The notes under the pieces are model-generated. The model had not been told where the DNA came from and made no database searches. It saw only the letters and a program-made list of their open reading frames with translations. The position numbers and the translations under genes are program-made. From contig NZ_CP035492.1 in assembly GCF_004135365.1 (NCBI RefSeq), positions 3,530,001 through 3,594,000 on the forward strand: a DNA stretch of 64,000 nt, read 5' to 3'. This DNA comes from Paenibacillus protaetiae. GTDB taxonomy: Bacteria; Bacillota; Bacilli; Paenibacillales; Paenibacillaceae. Below, in pieces: positions 1 through 8,619 of the stretch; positions within the stretch are counted from its first letter, which is position 1; the number at the start of each line of letters is the position of its first letter.

Positions 1-1023
1 GCTGCTATAAAAAGCAGAGAGCCGTTTCGTTATGCACTGCCTGGCCTGCTAATGCCGGCCGCAGCTGTTTATTTGCTTGCCAAAACCTATGACTTGTTTG
101 CCGCTTCTCCCGATGCCGGGGCTGTACTCGCCTATGCCGGAGGCATAACGGCATTGCTTAGCGCGGTCATTGCCGCCGCGCAGAACGGCTCTCTCAAAGC
201 GGTTTCGTATGTGCTTGGGGCGCAGACCGGCCTTGCTTTCCTGGTGATCGGAGCTGGCTCTGCAGCCGGTGGCTTGTACATGCTGATAGCCGGCATAACC
301 GGTTTCTTCTTATTAAATAGCTTTGCACAGCAGGATACCTATAAGAAAAACAGGCTGCTGCGGCTGGCGGGCTGCTTGGGAGCGCTGGCTCTTTCCGAGT
401 TCCCGCTGCTTATCGGCTACTGGTCGTCATCAGTTGGCCTAAAAGCTCTGTATTCTTACAATCCGTATTTGTTTGTAGTCGCGTTAGCTGCAGTGCTGTT
501 CAAAGCGCTTGCGCTTGCGCCTGTATGGCTGAAGCAGCTGCAGCGCATCCCGGCAGCTTCCGGTCCGGCAGTCCGGTCTGCCAAACCGGCAGCTTCTGCT
601 GAATCAGAACAGCTATTCCGGTTGGCAGACCGGCCTGCCGTTCCCGCGCCTCCAAAAGCCGTTATGATCGCTGTTGGCGCTGTTTACGCGTTATGCGGCA
701 TCTCGGCCGGTTTTGTGCAGCACCCTTGGACAAGCCGCATGGCGTCCTGGATTGGTTCCGGACAGGAAGCCGGCAGCGCTGCGGCAGCAGTTGCCGGGAT
801 TGGAGCAGTTTCCCTGCTGGGCCTGCTGCTGGGCTGGTTAACGTACCGGCGGCAGTCGGCCCGGCTTACGGAAGACAAGCAACGCGGCTGGCTGATCCGC
901 CTGCTGCAGGAAGAATGGTATATTCCTCGACTGATCCATTACGCGGCGTCGGTTCCGCTGAAGGCGGCTGGCCGGGCGCTGCAAGCCTTCGACGACTATA
1001 TTGTCGGAAGGAGGTTCTGGTAA
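1..1023 (+). CDS. nuoL: NADH-quinone oxidoreductase subunit L, C-terminal part
   Basis: The reading frame is open from the first base, so the gene begins upstream; only about 340 C-terminal residues are here. It is a hydrophobic antiporter-like subunit of complex I, which would sit in the cytoplasmic membrane. Several membrane segments are followed by a variable loop (about residues 185-220) and a final stretch with EEWYIPRLIHYAASVPLKA and FDDYIVG, which resembles the NuoL carboxyl end (lateral helix and last TM). It is followed 4 bases later by nuoM. Odd: the family motif around TM12 (typically GFFSKDEIL, with an essential Lys) reads GYWSSSVGL here, so the Lys and the acidic residues are missing. 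Identification rests on position before nuoM and the hydrophobic profile; DabB/MrpA-like relatives are less likely. Confidence 0.8.
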   Translation, partial: AAIKSREPFRYALPGLLMPAAAVYLLAKTYDLFAASPDAGAVLAYAGGITALLSAVIAAAQNGSLKAVSYVLGAQTGLAFLVIGAGSAAGGLYMLIAGITGFFLLNSFAQQDTYKKNRLLRLAGCLGALALSEFPLLIGYWSSSVGLKALYSYNPYLFVVALAAVLFKALALAPVWLKQLQRIPAASGPAVRSAKPAASAESEQLFRLADRPAVPAPPKAVMIAVGAVYALCGISAGFVQHPWTSRMASWIGSGQEAGSAAAAVAGIGAVSLLGLLLGWLTYRRQSARLTEDKQRGWLIRLLQEEWYIPRLIHYAASVPLKAAGRALQAFDDYIVGRRFW

Positions 1024-1027
1024 ATTT

Positions 1028-2647
1028 ATGGCATGGCTTGAGCATATTCCCGTATTATCAATCATGGTTGCAGCGCCGCTGATCGGGCTGCTTGCGCTGC
1101 TGGCTGTTCCGAAAGACCGGAGCCGCCAGCTTCAATTCGTAGCCGCCGCTGCAATGGCTGTGCCGTTTTTGCTGTCGTTAGCCATATTCGGTCATAACTC
1201 GGCAAGCGACCCGTCTGCGCTGTACAGTGTTGAGCGAGACTGGTTTCGCGTTGACCTGCCGCATACCGGCAGCCCGACGGCCGCGCCAAGCTCCATCCGG
1301 TTTCAATATGCGCTTGGAATTGACGGGATATCCCACCCGCTTGTGACGGTATCCGCTTTGCTTGGCTTTATGGCAGCTTTTGCTTCGGTATACATAAAAA
1401 AAAGGCGAAAGGCGTATTACGGCTGGCTTCTTTTATTAGAAAGCAGCTTAATAGGCGCTTTTCTCGCCAGAGATTTATGGCTCGCATTTATTGGCATTCA
1501 ACTTTTTGTCCTGGCTTCCGCTATGCTGATCGGGATTTGGGGCGAAACGGGAAGAACCAAAACCGCCTGGCTTCTCGTCAACGGCATAAGCTCTGTACTG
1601 CTGCTTGCCGCGTTTGCTTTATTGATCAGCACGGCCGGCGCGCAGACAGACGCCGGGAGTTCCACGCCTCATACCGTTTATTCCGGCAGTTATGCGGCTT
1701 TGGCCAATAAGCTGGCCGATCCGCAAGGATGGAACGGCGATGCGACGGCGGGGCAAGACCCTTTTTCGATGGGGAACGGAATGAGCTGGATCATCTGCCT
1801 GCTGCTGCTTGGCGGTTTTGGCATTCGGTTTGCGGTATTTCCGCTGCATACTTGGCTGATTAAAGCGGTAACGGAAGCGCCGGTGCCCGTTGCGATGCTG
1901 ATCGCGGGGAGCGCTGTTCCTTTTGGCGCTTATGGCATGCTCCGCTACGGCCTGCTGCTGTTCCCTGTGCAGGCACAGCAGCTTCAAGCCGGATTTGCGG
2001 CGTTTGGAGTAGTGATGCTCCTGTATGGCGCTGCACTCGCAGGAAGGCAGCAGTCGCTGCGTATGGGCATTGCTTATTCCGTGCTCGGAAGCTCCGGTAT
2101 GGTGCTGCTTGGCTTTGCCGCTTTGAATGCGCTAGGTTTGCAAGGAGCGTTGTTCCTTCTCCTGTCGCAAGGGCTTGTCAGCGCCTTGCTGCTGCTGCTT
2201 GCCGGCGCAATCCAGGAACGGACAAGATCGGTATGGTTTAGCGGTCTGGGCGGTCTTGCGCGTCCTATGCCGTTTATTAGCGGCGCGTGGCTGGCCGGAT
2301 CGCTGGCGCAGCTGGGCTTGCCGGGTTTGTCTTCTTTTATCGGCATTTTATTTGTGCTGCTAGGTCTGTTCGATGAGCTGCCTCTGTTTGCGGCTATTGC
2401 AGCGCTGGGGCTTTTGTTCGGCGCATGGGCGGCGGTACGCAGTGTAATGAGAGCATTTTACGGGCAGGCGCCCGACCGGATAACTGCAGCCCGGGATGCG
2501 AGGCTGATTGAGGCGGTTCCGATTATTATTTTACTTTCGTTTATCGTGTTGCTGGGCTGTTATCCGTCGATCGTAACCGAAAGCTTCAGGCATGATATGA
2601 ATGAGCTGTTCGGGGCTTTATTTGCATCGAAAGCAGGGGGTGGCTGA
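1028..2647 (+). CDS. nuoM: NADH-quinone oxidoreductase subunit M (divergent)
   Basis: 539 residues, about 14 membrane segments, antiporter-like proton-channel subunit of complex I. The ATG at 1028 is preceded by AAGGAGG at 1008-1014; an in-frame TTG at 1001 lies inside nuoL and before that ribosome site, so ATG is preferred. Family landmarks: LGIDGIS near residue 100, MLIGIWG after TM5, FPLHTWL with TEAP before TM7, and LGLPGLSSFIG near TM12. Odd: aligned without gaps to the usual family motifs, the TM5 Glu is Gln (GIQLFVL), the TM7 Lys is Pro (AGSAVPFGAYG, usually AGVLLKxGxYG) and the TM12 Glu is Ile (FIGILF, usually FVGEF). These correspond to E. coli NuoM E144, K234 and E407, which are needed for proton pumping. 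The fold is recognisable but the proton path looks lost. Confidence 0.85.
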   Translation: MAWLEHIPVLSIMVAAPLIGLLALLAVPKDRSRQLQFVAAAAMAVPFLLSLAIFGHNSASDPSALYSVERDWFRVDLPHTGSPTAAPSSIRFQYALGIDGISHPLVTVSALLGFMAAFASVYIKKRRKAYYGWLLLLESSLIGAFLARDLWLAFIGIQLFVLASAMLIGIWGETGRTKTAWLLVNGISSVLLLAAFALLISTAGAQTDAGSSTPHTVYSGSYAALANKLADPQGWNGDATAGQDPFSMGNGMSWIICLLLLGGFGIRFAVFPLHTWLIKAVTEAPVPVAMLIAGSAVPFGAYGMLRYGLLLFPVQAQQLQAGFAAFGVVMLLYGAALAGRQQSLRMGIAYSVLGSSGMVLLGFAALNALGLQGALFLLLSQGLVSALLLLLAGAIQERTRSVWFSGLGGLARPMPFISGAWLAGSLAQLGLPGLSSFIGILFVLLGLFDELPLFAAIAALGLLFGAWAAVRSVMRAFYGQAPDRITAARDARLIEAVPIIILLSFIVLLGCYPSIVTESFRHDMNELFGALFASKAGGG

Positions 2648-2648
2648 C

Positions 2649-3286
2649 ATGTCCGATTTTAAACTGTGCGTGCAGCTGCTCGCAATTGCTGTAACGGTTG
2701 GGGGTATGATCGTCATGGCGTTCCGCCGCCATGACGTCAAGCGTATGCTGCTCCTCTCCATTGTGCCTGAAGCGGGGAGCGTACTTCTGTCTTTGGGGCG
2801 GAAGGCGAAATAACTTCTTTATTTTTATTTCAGGCGCTGGCGAGTCTGGTTGCTTACGCAGGGCTGCTGCTGGTTATCCGGACCGTAGAACGCAGCGCCG
2901 GAACGCAGCTGAACGCATTTGAAGGGATGTACCACCGCAATGGTTGGCTGGCTGCTTTTACGGGGATTTATGTATTGTCCCTGTCAGGTTTGCCGCTGAC
3001 GGGCGGTTTTATCGGCAAAATATTGCTGGTATGGGACGCAATCAGGCTGGAGGCGTACGGCTCAGCGGCAGCGTTGCTCGTCTGTCTGTTATTTTCGTAT
3101 TATCTTTATTTCCCGCTCATCCGGTCGATGTATATGCTGCCCGGAGAAAATAAACCGGTTGTTCCGTCGGCGGCGCCAACAAGCTTTGGTTTGGGAGCGG
3201 CCGCCGTGCTGACCGTTGCGCTCGGCTTATTTCCGGGTACGGTATTGGGCTGGTTTGCGGATTGGCTGGGACAATCCCTTTCGTAA
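2649..3286 (+). pseudogene. nuoN: NADH-quinone oxidoreductase subunit N, truncated and frameshifted
   Basis: The ATG at 2649 opens a 54-codon frame ending at 2813; the rest continues in another frame to the stop at 3286. Adding one G to the run at 2795-2798 joins LLSLG to AEGEITSLLFLFQ and gives about 212 residues. Even then only the C-terminal part of NuoN (normally near 480-500 residues) is present: the segment HDVKRMLLLS corresponds to the TM8 motif (NLKRMLAYS), and LSGLPLTGGFIGKILL to the TM12 motif with its Lys kept. The N-terminal half with the essential TM5 Glu and TM7 Lys is missing, and nuoM ends just upstream, so there is no room for it. Last gene of the nuo operon, followed by a terminator. 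The frameshift could be a sequencing error; the missing N-terminal half cannot. Confidence 0.75.
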
Positions 3287-3313
3287 AGCCTGCGTTTGAC
3301 GCAGGCTTTTTTT
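3286..3313 (+). terminator. Intrinsic terminator of the nuo operon
   Basis: AAGCCTGCGT (3286-3295) pairs with ACGCAGGCTT (3299-3308) across a 3-base loop, followed by a T run. The hairpin begins in the stop codon of nuoN. Confidence 0.85.
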
Positions 3314-3412
3314 AAATCGGGACGGCGGAGCCGGCCGCAGCCTGCCTTTATAAGCCCGCAGCCGCGCTGCCAAGCGGCATCATCCATTTTTGAACAAGGG
3401 AATGATTCCACA

Positions 3413-6357
3413 ATGGCGAATAGGTATACAGACATGCAACAGCAAAAGAAAAGGGCAGTGCCTGCACGGAAAGGCACTTGTTTATACAGACCCGGGCAGG
3501 CGGCAAAGCTGCTGCTCGTGCTGGCTTTCCTTGCGGGCGCCTTGACCGTGCAGGCGCCCGCAAGAGCATCGGCGGCGGCGGTACCGCCTGCGGACGCCGC
3601 CGCTGCAGCGGATGAGGAGCCGGATGGCTGGCTCCTCAAATGGCAAGATCCCGGGCAGGCGGAGCCTCTGCCCGGGACGGAAGTGCTCCGCCGCCAGCCG
3701 GAGACGGCGGTATGGCTTGTCCGTCCCGCCGCGGAAGCGGGCGCGGACGTGCAGCAATGGCTGGCCCGGCTGCGCAGTACGCCGGGCGTGCAGTATGTGC
3801 ACCCGAATGGCCGGGTGCACATGATGGCCGCTGCAAGCGGAGCGGCCCCCGGGGCGGGAGCATCCGCAGCTGTAAGCGCCAATGATCCGCAGCTCGGCAA
3901 GCAGACTTATTTGAAGCAAATAGGCGCGATCCAAGCGTGGAACACGGTGCGCGAGCAACCAAAGCTGGTAATCGCCGTAGTAGATACCGGGATCGATCTG
4001 GACCATCCCGATTTGAAGGCGAATCTGGTTCCCGGCGCCAATATGATCGACCCGGGCAAATCGCCCGACGATGACAATGGGCACGGTACCAACGTGGCAG
4101 GGTCATCGCCGCTTCCGGCAATAATAGTATCGGCGTCTCCGGCGTGTTATGGAAAGCGAAAATCATGCCTGTCAAAGCGTTAAACGCACAAGGGGACGGG
4201 ACGGAGCAGGACCTGGGCGACGGCATTTTGTATGCGGTAAGGAACGGAGCCAAAATTATTGTGTTATCTGTTGGCTTGTACCGGTATTCGCCGTATATGC
4301 TCGATATTGTTCAATATGCAGAGGATCACGGGGCGCTGCTTGTAGCGGCGGCCGGCAATGACGGCGACCAGCTGCTGGAGCGGGCTGCCGTTAAATATCC
4401 GGCAGCCTATCCGACGGTTCTGGCTGTTGGAGGCGTTCAGCCGAACGGCGCACCGGATACCCGTTCCAATCCCGGCCCGGAAGTGGATCTTGCCGCTGCC
4501 TGGCGGGTGTACACAACGGCCATGGGCGGAGGCTACAAATACCAGGAAGGAACGTCGATGGCGGCGCCGCAAGCGGCTGCAGCGGCGGCGCTGGTATGGG
4601 CGAAATCGCCCGGGCTTGCTGTTTATGAGGTGAGGGAACTGCTGCGGCAAACCGCTCAGGACGTCGGCGACAAAGGCTTCGACGAGCGGACCGGCTATGG
4701 CCTGCTGCGGATTGACCGTGCAGTCGCTGCCTCGTATTCAACCGACAGCCGGGAGCCAGACAATAAGCAGAGCAGCGCTTCTTTTTTGCCGCTTGGCAAA
4801 CAAATGGCAGCCGAGCTTGCGCCAAATGACAGCGATTGGTACCGGGTGAACGCGCCATATGACGGTACCCTTTCGATCGGATACCGGTTTCTGCCCGTAT
4901 TCGGGCAGCCGCTGCCAAGAATTTATGTCGACCATTACGCCGACGGGGTTCTGCAGCGAACGGCTGTCGTGAAGCTGGAGAGCGGCACCTTTGATTTCCA
5001 AGTCCATCAAGGAACCAACTTTTTTTATGTGCATACCGACATCGGGCTGGACGGCAAGCTGCCTTACTTGCTTACGCCTGTTTATCATGTAGGCGCGGAT
5101 GCATACGAAAGCAATGACAGCGCCCTTCAGGCCTTTACTTTAAAAGCGGCAAACCAGACGGTTACAGGCACTTTTCATCAGACGGGAGACCAGGACTGGT
5201 ATGTCATGAACGTGGCGCAAAGCGGCAAACTCAGCTTAAGGATGACGGTGGATACCGTCCGTATTGACCCTGAATTGGCGGTGCAGCGCGCCGGGCAATC
5301 ATTATTGTCCTATGATGAAGAAGGAGAAGGGGCGGCTGAACAATCTCCTGTCATAACCGTTACGCCGGGCAAGTATTATATTCGAGTACATAATGCGATC
5401 TCGGAGGATGCAAGTCCGGTAACGGGCCAATATAAACTTAAAATAAGTTATACGCCTACGTATACGGATCCGAATGAGCCCAATGACAAGCCTTACGAAG
5501 GGCTGCTGGTGTCTTCCGGCGCTGAATATCTAGGCGTTGCGGGCAGCACGGCTGACCAGGATTGGTTTCAGCTTCGGATTACGGCGCCCAGCGTGGCCGA
5601 TTTGGCTGTGAGCAATGTTCCTGCGGGCAGCAGCTTGAAGCTTGAGCTGTACGACAAAAAGCAGAAGCTGGTGACGACGAGATCGACGGGGCATACGGGA
5701 CAACTGCTGGCGGGAGGTGTAATGCTGCAGCCGGACATTTATTATGTGAAGCTGACGGCGGATCATGCTTTTGACAATCAGTATTACCGGTTTTCCGTCA
5801 AGGTTGACGAGCTGATTGCCGGCTTTCGCGATATTAAGGGGCACTGGGCACAATCGGATATTGTAAGCATGAAGCAGCGCGGCATCATTGGCGGCACAGG
5901 CGGGTACCGTTTTGAGCCTAACCGCCAAATGACGAGAGCTGAAGCTGTATCGATGCTGGCCAAAGCATTCCCGGCGACGGGGAAAGGCTCAAGTTCCGCA
6001 AACGGCATGAAGTTCCAAGATGTGCCAGACAGCTATTGGGCCGCCGGAGTGATTCGAAGCGCCGCGCAAAAAGGCTGGATTAACGGTTACCCGGACGGAA
6101 CTTTCCGTCCCGGCCAGGCTGTCACCCGAAGGGAAATGGCTGTGCTTGCCGCCAAAGCGGCAGGCATGCAGCCGGTTGCTGCTGCGGCTCCGCCGTTCCG
6201 GGATGTCGGCCCGGCGGATTGGGCGGCGCCTTATGTTCATGCATTAAAGCAGCGCGGCTGGATTAAAGGAGCGGATGAAGCGGGTCATTATAATCCGGAC
6301 GCATGGTCCAGCAGAGCGGAATGGACTACGCTGGTTTACCGCATGATCCGGTCCTGA
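3413..6357 (+). pseudogene. S8 subtilisin-like protease with PPC-like and three SLH domains, frame-interrupted
   Basis: Start ATG 3413 follows an AAGGGA-type site and opens a signal peptide (LLLVLAFLAGALTVQAPARA). A propeptide-like part precedes the catalytic domain: Asp in VVDTGIDLDHPDL, His in NGHGTNVAG, oxyanion Asn in AAAGNDGDQ and Ser in EGTSMAAPQAA. One base is missing from the G run at 4100-4102; with it the sequence continues as AGVIAASGNNSIGVSGVLWK and the frame runs to 6357 (about 980 residues). After the protease come two or three beta-rich PPC-type domains (repeated SNDSAL/DQDWY and PNEPND/DQDWF motifs) and three C-terminal SLH domains (FRDIKGHWAQ, FQDVPDSYWA, FRDVGPADWA). An exported, wall-polymer-anchored protease is expected. 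As given, the downstream fragment starting at ATG 4144 would lack Asp and His and could not be active. The frameshift may be an assembly error. Confidence 0.85.
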
Positions 6358-6413
6358 CAGGTTTGATGTGTTGTTACCTATTATAATAAAGAGCGGGAGG
6401 TGGCAGGCGGTTT

Positions 6414-6677
6414 ATGAATGAGGATGATTTGATCGACAGCATGCAGACCAGTGCAGGCATGACAGGGCTGTTCTCGATCGTGGTCACGCTGCTTGCAATT
6501 ATCTTCTCCTGGATGCTGATTCAGGAATTCAAATGGGAAAGTTTGTTCCGGAACCCCCGGTCTCCGAAAGCCAGAATGCTCCAGGTTGTGTTATCTGTCA
6601 TTATTGGATATTTGCTGGCGCGGTTTGTGCTGGATTACTGGGGATGGTCTTCGCTGCTGAAAGGATTCGTCGAATAA
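6414..6677 (+). CDS. DUF1146 family small membrane protein (YwzB-like)
   Basis: 87 residues with two hydrophobic segments (GLFSIVVTLLAIIFSWMLI and LQVVLSVIIGYLLARFVLDY) separated by a basic loop, as expected for DUF1146/YwzB. The ATG at 6414 follows GGGAGG at about 6395-6400, a rather long spacing. In Bacillus subtilis ywzB also lies between the respiratory/ATP synthase genes and murAA, so synteny supports the call. Function is not known. Confidence 0.8.
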   Translation: MNEDDLIDSMQTSAGMTGLFSIVVTLLAIIFSWMLIQEFKWESLFRNPRSPKARMLQVVLSVIIGYLLARFVLDYWGWSSLLKGFVE

Positions 6678-6868
6678 CATCATCGAAAAATGTCAACAAT
6701 GGTTAGTATATGACGGTCCGAAACAGAGGGCGGCTTGCGAATATTAAAACGGTGCGTTCCATTCCTGATTTTCAATGTTATTTCTGCACATTTAGACAAA
6801 TTTCGCATACGCTGGTTCATTATTTCATAAGCACTGCATAAGGGCAAAAGATGGAAATAATTTAGCGC

Positions 6869-6898
6869 TTGTCGATTTGTGTAGGTCGATGATATTAT
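6869..6898 (+). promoter_or_regulatory. Probable sigma-A promoter of murA
   Basis: TTGTCG at 6869-6874 and TATTAT at 6893-6898, 18 bases apart, in an otherwise gene-free stretch (6678-6975). It lies about 75 bases before the murA start. I saw nothing else clear in this stretch. Confidence 0.5.
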
Positions 6899-6975
6899 GA
6901 AATTTAGGTGATTGGAAAGAGACCATTTTCTCAGAACTAGGAAGAGGAATTCAAGCTCGCGGAGGGAAACTTAAG

Positions 6976-8391
6976 ATGACCAAAATTATCGTCCGCGGAG
7001 GCCGGCGTTTATCGGGAACAGTCCGCGTCAGCGGTGCCAAAAATGCAGTGCTCCCCATATTGGCGGCTTCGTTACTGGCAACAGAAGGAGTCAGCGTTAT
7101 TCATGACGTTCCCTTACTTGACGATGTAATGACTATTAAAAGCGTACTGGCTTCGTTGGGAGCACAGTTGAACTATAACGAAGAGACGATGCATATCAAC
7201 GCTGAGCGTTTGGTGACTTATGAAGCGCCGTATGAGCTGGTAAGGAAAATGAGAGCTTCCTTCCTGATTATGGGCCCGCTTTTGGCTCGTGTCGGTAAGG
7301 TTCGTATTTCGCTTCCGGGCGGCTGTGCAATTGGAACGAGGCCGATTGATCAGCATTTGAAAGGCTTTGAGGCGATGGGTGCGGAAATCACCCTTGGCCA
7401 AGGCTTTATCGAAGCAAGTACGGATTCCAAGCTAAAAGGCGCTAAAATTTACTTGGATGTTCCAAGTGTTGGCGCTACGGAGAACATTATGATGGCTGCT
7501 GCGCTGGCAGAAGGCACAACGGTCATCGAGAATGCGGCCAAAGAGCCGGAAATCGTTGATTTAGCGAACTACATCAATGCGATGGGCGGCAAAGTGCGCG
7601 GAGCCGGTACAGGCCTTATCCGGATTGAAGGGGTAGACCGGATGTACGGCGTTGTACATCAGGTTATTCCTGACCGGGTGGAAGCGGGCACTTATATGGT
7701 GGCTGCTGCAATTACCGGCGGCGACGTGTTTGTAGAAGGAGCTATCGCAGATCATTTGACGCCGGTTATTTCCAAGCTGGAAGAGATGGGCGTGCAAATT
7801 ACGGCGAGCGATAACGGCATTCGCGTGCAATCGGACGGCCGTCTGAAAGCGGTAGATGTCAAAACATTGCCGCATCCCGGTTTCCCGACCGATATGCAAT
7901 CGCAAATGATGGCGCTGCTGCTGTGTTCCGAAGGGACTAGCGTCATTACGGAAACGGTATTTGAGAACCGTTTTATGCATGTCGCCGAGTTCCAGAAAAT
8001 GAACGCGCAAATTAAGGTGGAAGGCCGTACCGCTATTGTAAACGGCAATGTTCCGTTAACCGGCGCCAAAGTTTGCGCAACCGACCTGCGTGCGGGAGCG
8101 GCGCTCATTTGTGCGGCTTTAAGAGCGGAAGGCGCGACGGAAGTATCGGGTATCCACCATGTGGACCGCGGTTATGTGAACATTACGGGCAAGCTTGCCT
8201 CGCTGGGCGCTTTGATTGAACGGGTAGAGACGGATGCTCCGGCAGCGGCAGTGTCCATTCCCGCAGCGCCGGATGACAAGGAAGTTCCGGTAGCTGTCGC
8301 TGTTGCAGCCGGAGCGGAAGATACCGACGCAGCATCGTTCAAACGCGATAAGGAAGTTCCGGTGCTGAAAGTCCGCCCGACATGGGCCTAA
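6976..8391 (+). CDS. murA: UDP-N-acetylglucosamine 1-carboxyvinyltransferase MurA
   Basis: Cytosolic enzyme that transfers enolpyruvate from PEP to UDP-GlcNAc, the first committed step of peptidoglycan synthesis. 471 residues. The start ATG follows GGAGGG at 6961-6966. The N terminus [20 protein letters not shown] and [13 protein letters not shown] carry the substrate-binding Lys-Asn pair, and [16 protein letters not shown] carries the catalytic Cys (the fosfomycin target). The core ends near residue 420 at LGALIERVE. Odd: about 45 further residues follow, rich in Ala, Val and Pro, with the motif DKEVPV present twice; most MurA proteins stop near 420-430 residues. Its place before spoIID matches murAA of Bacillus subtilis. 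Confidence 0.95.
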   Translation: MTKIIVRGGRRLSGTVRVSGAKNAVLPILAASLLATEGVSVIHDVPLLDDVMTIKSVLASLGAQLNYNEETMHINAERLVTYEAPYELVRKMRASFLIMGPLLARVGKVRISLPGGCAIGTRPIDQHLKGFEAMGAEITLGQGFIEASTDSKLKGAKIYLDVPSVGATENIMMAAALAEGTTVIENAAKEPEIVDLANYINAMGGKVRGAGTGLIRIEGVDRMYGVVHQVIPDRVEAGTYMVAAAITGGDVFVEGAIADHLTPVISKLEEMGVQITASDNGIRVQSDGRLKAVDVKTLPHPGFPTDMQSQMMALLLCSEGTSVITETVFENRFMHVAEFQKMNAQIKVEGRTAIVNGNVPLTGAKVCATDLRAGAALICAALRAEGATEVSGIHHVDRGYVNITGKLASLGALIERVETDAPAAAVSIPAAPDDKEVPVAVAVAAGAEDTDAASFKRDKEVPVLKVRPTWA

Positions 8392-8419
8392 CGTATACCA
8401 TGTAACCATGCTGTCTGAT

Positions 8420-8463
8420 AAGGTTTTGCTTTTTCCTGCGGGAAAGAAGCAAAACCTTTTTTT
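8420..8463 (+). terminator. Intrinsic terminator after murA
   Basis: AAGGTTTTGCTT (8420-8431) pairs with AAGCAAAACCTT (8447-8458), followed by a T run. Confidence 0.85.
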
Positions 8464-8619
8464 GTGCTTGCTTTATGCAGCTGCTGTGCCGGGGAACCTC
8501 GTTGCAGGAGCTGTTTTTTGTGTTGGCCAGCAGAAGCGTGGAACGGTTGTTCATAGATTGTTCATCTTGAAGTGATATAGTCGAACCGTTAAAGACCGAT
8601 GGAGGGTGGAGTACAGTCA

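Noticed and set aside
4144-6357. Independent gene starting at ATG 4144
   Set aside because: It begins in the middle of a subtilase fold without the Asp and His residues; it is the continuation of the frameshifted gene at 3413.
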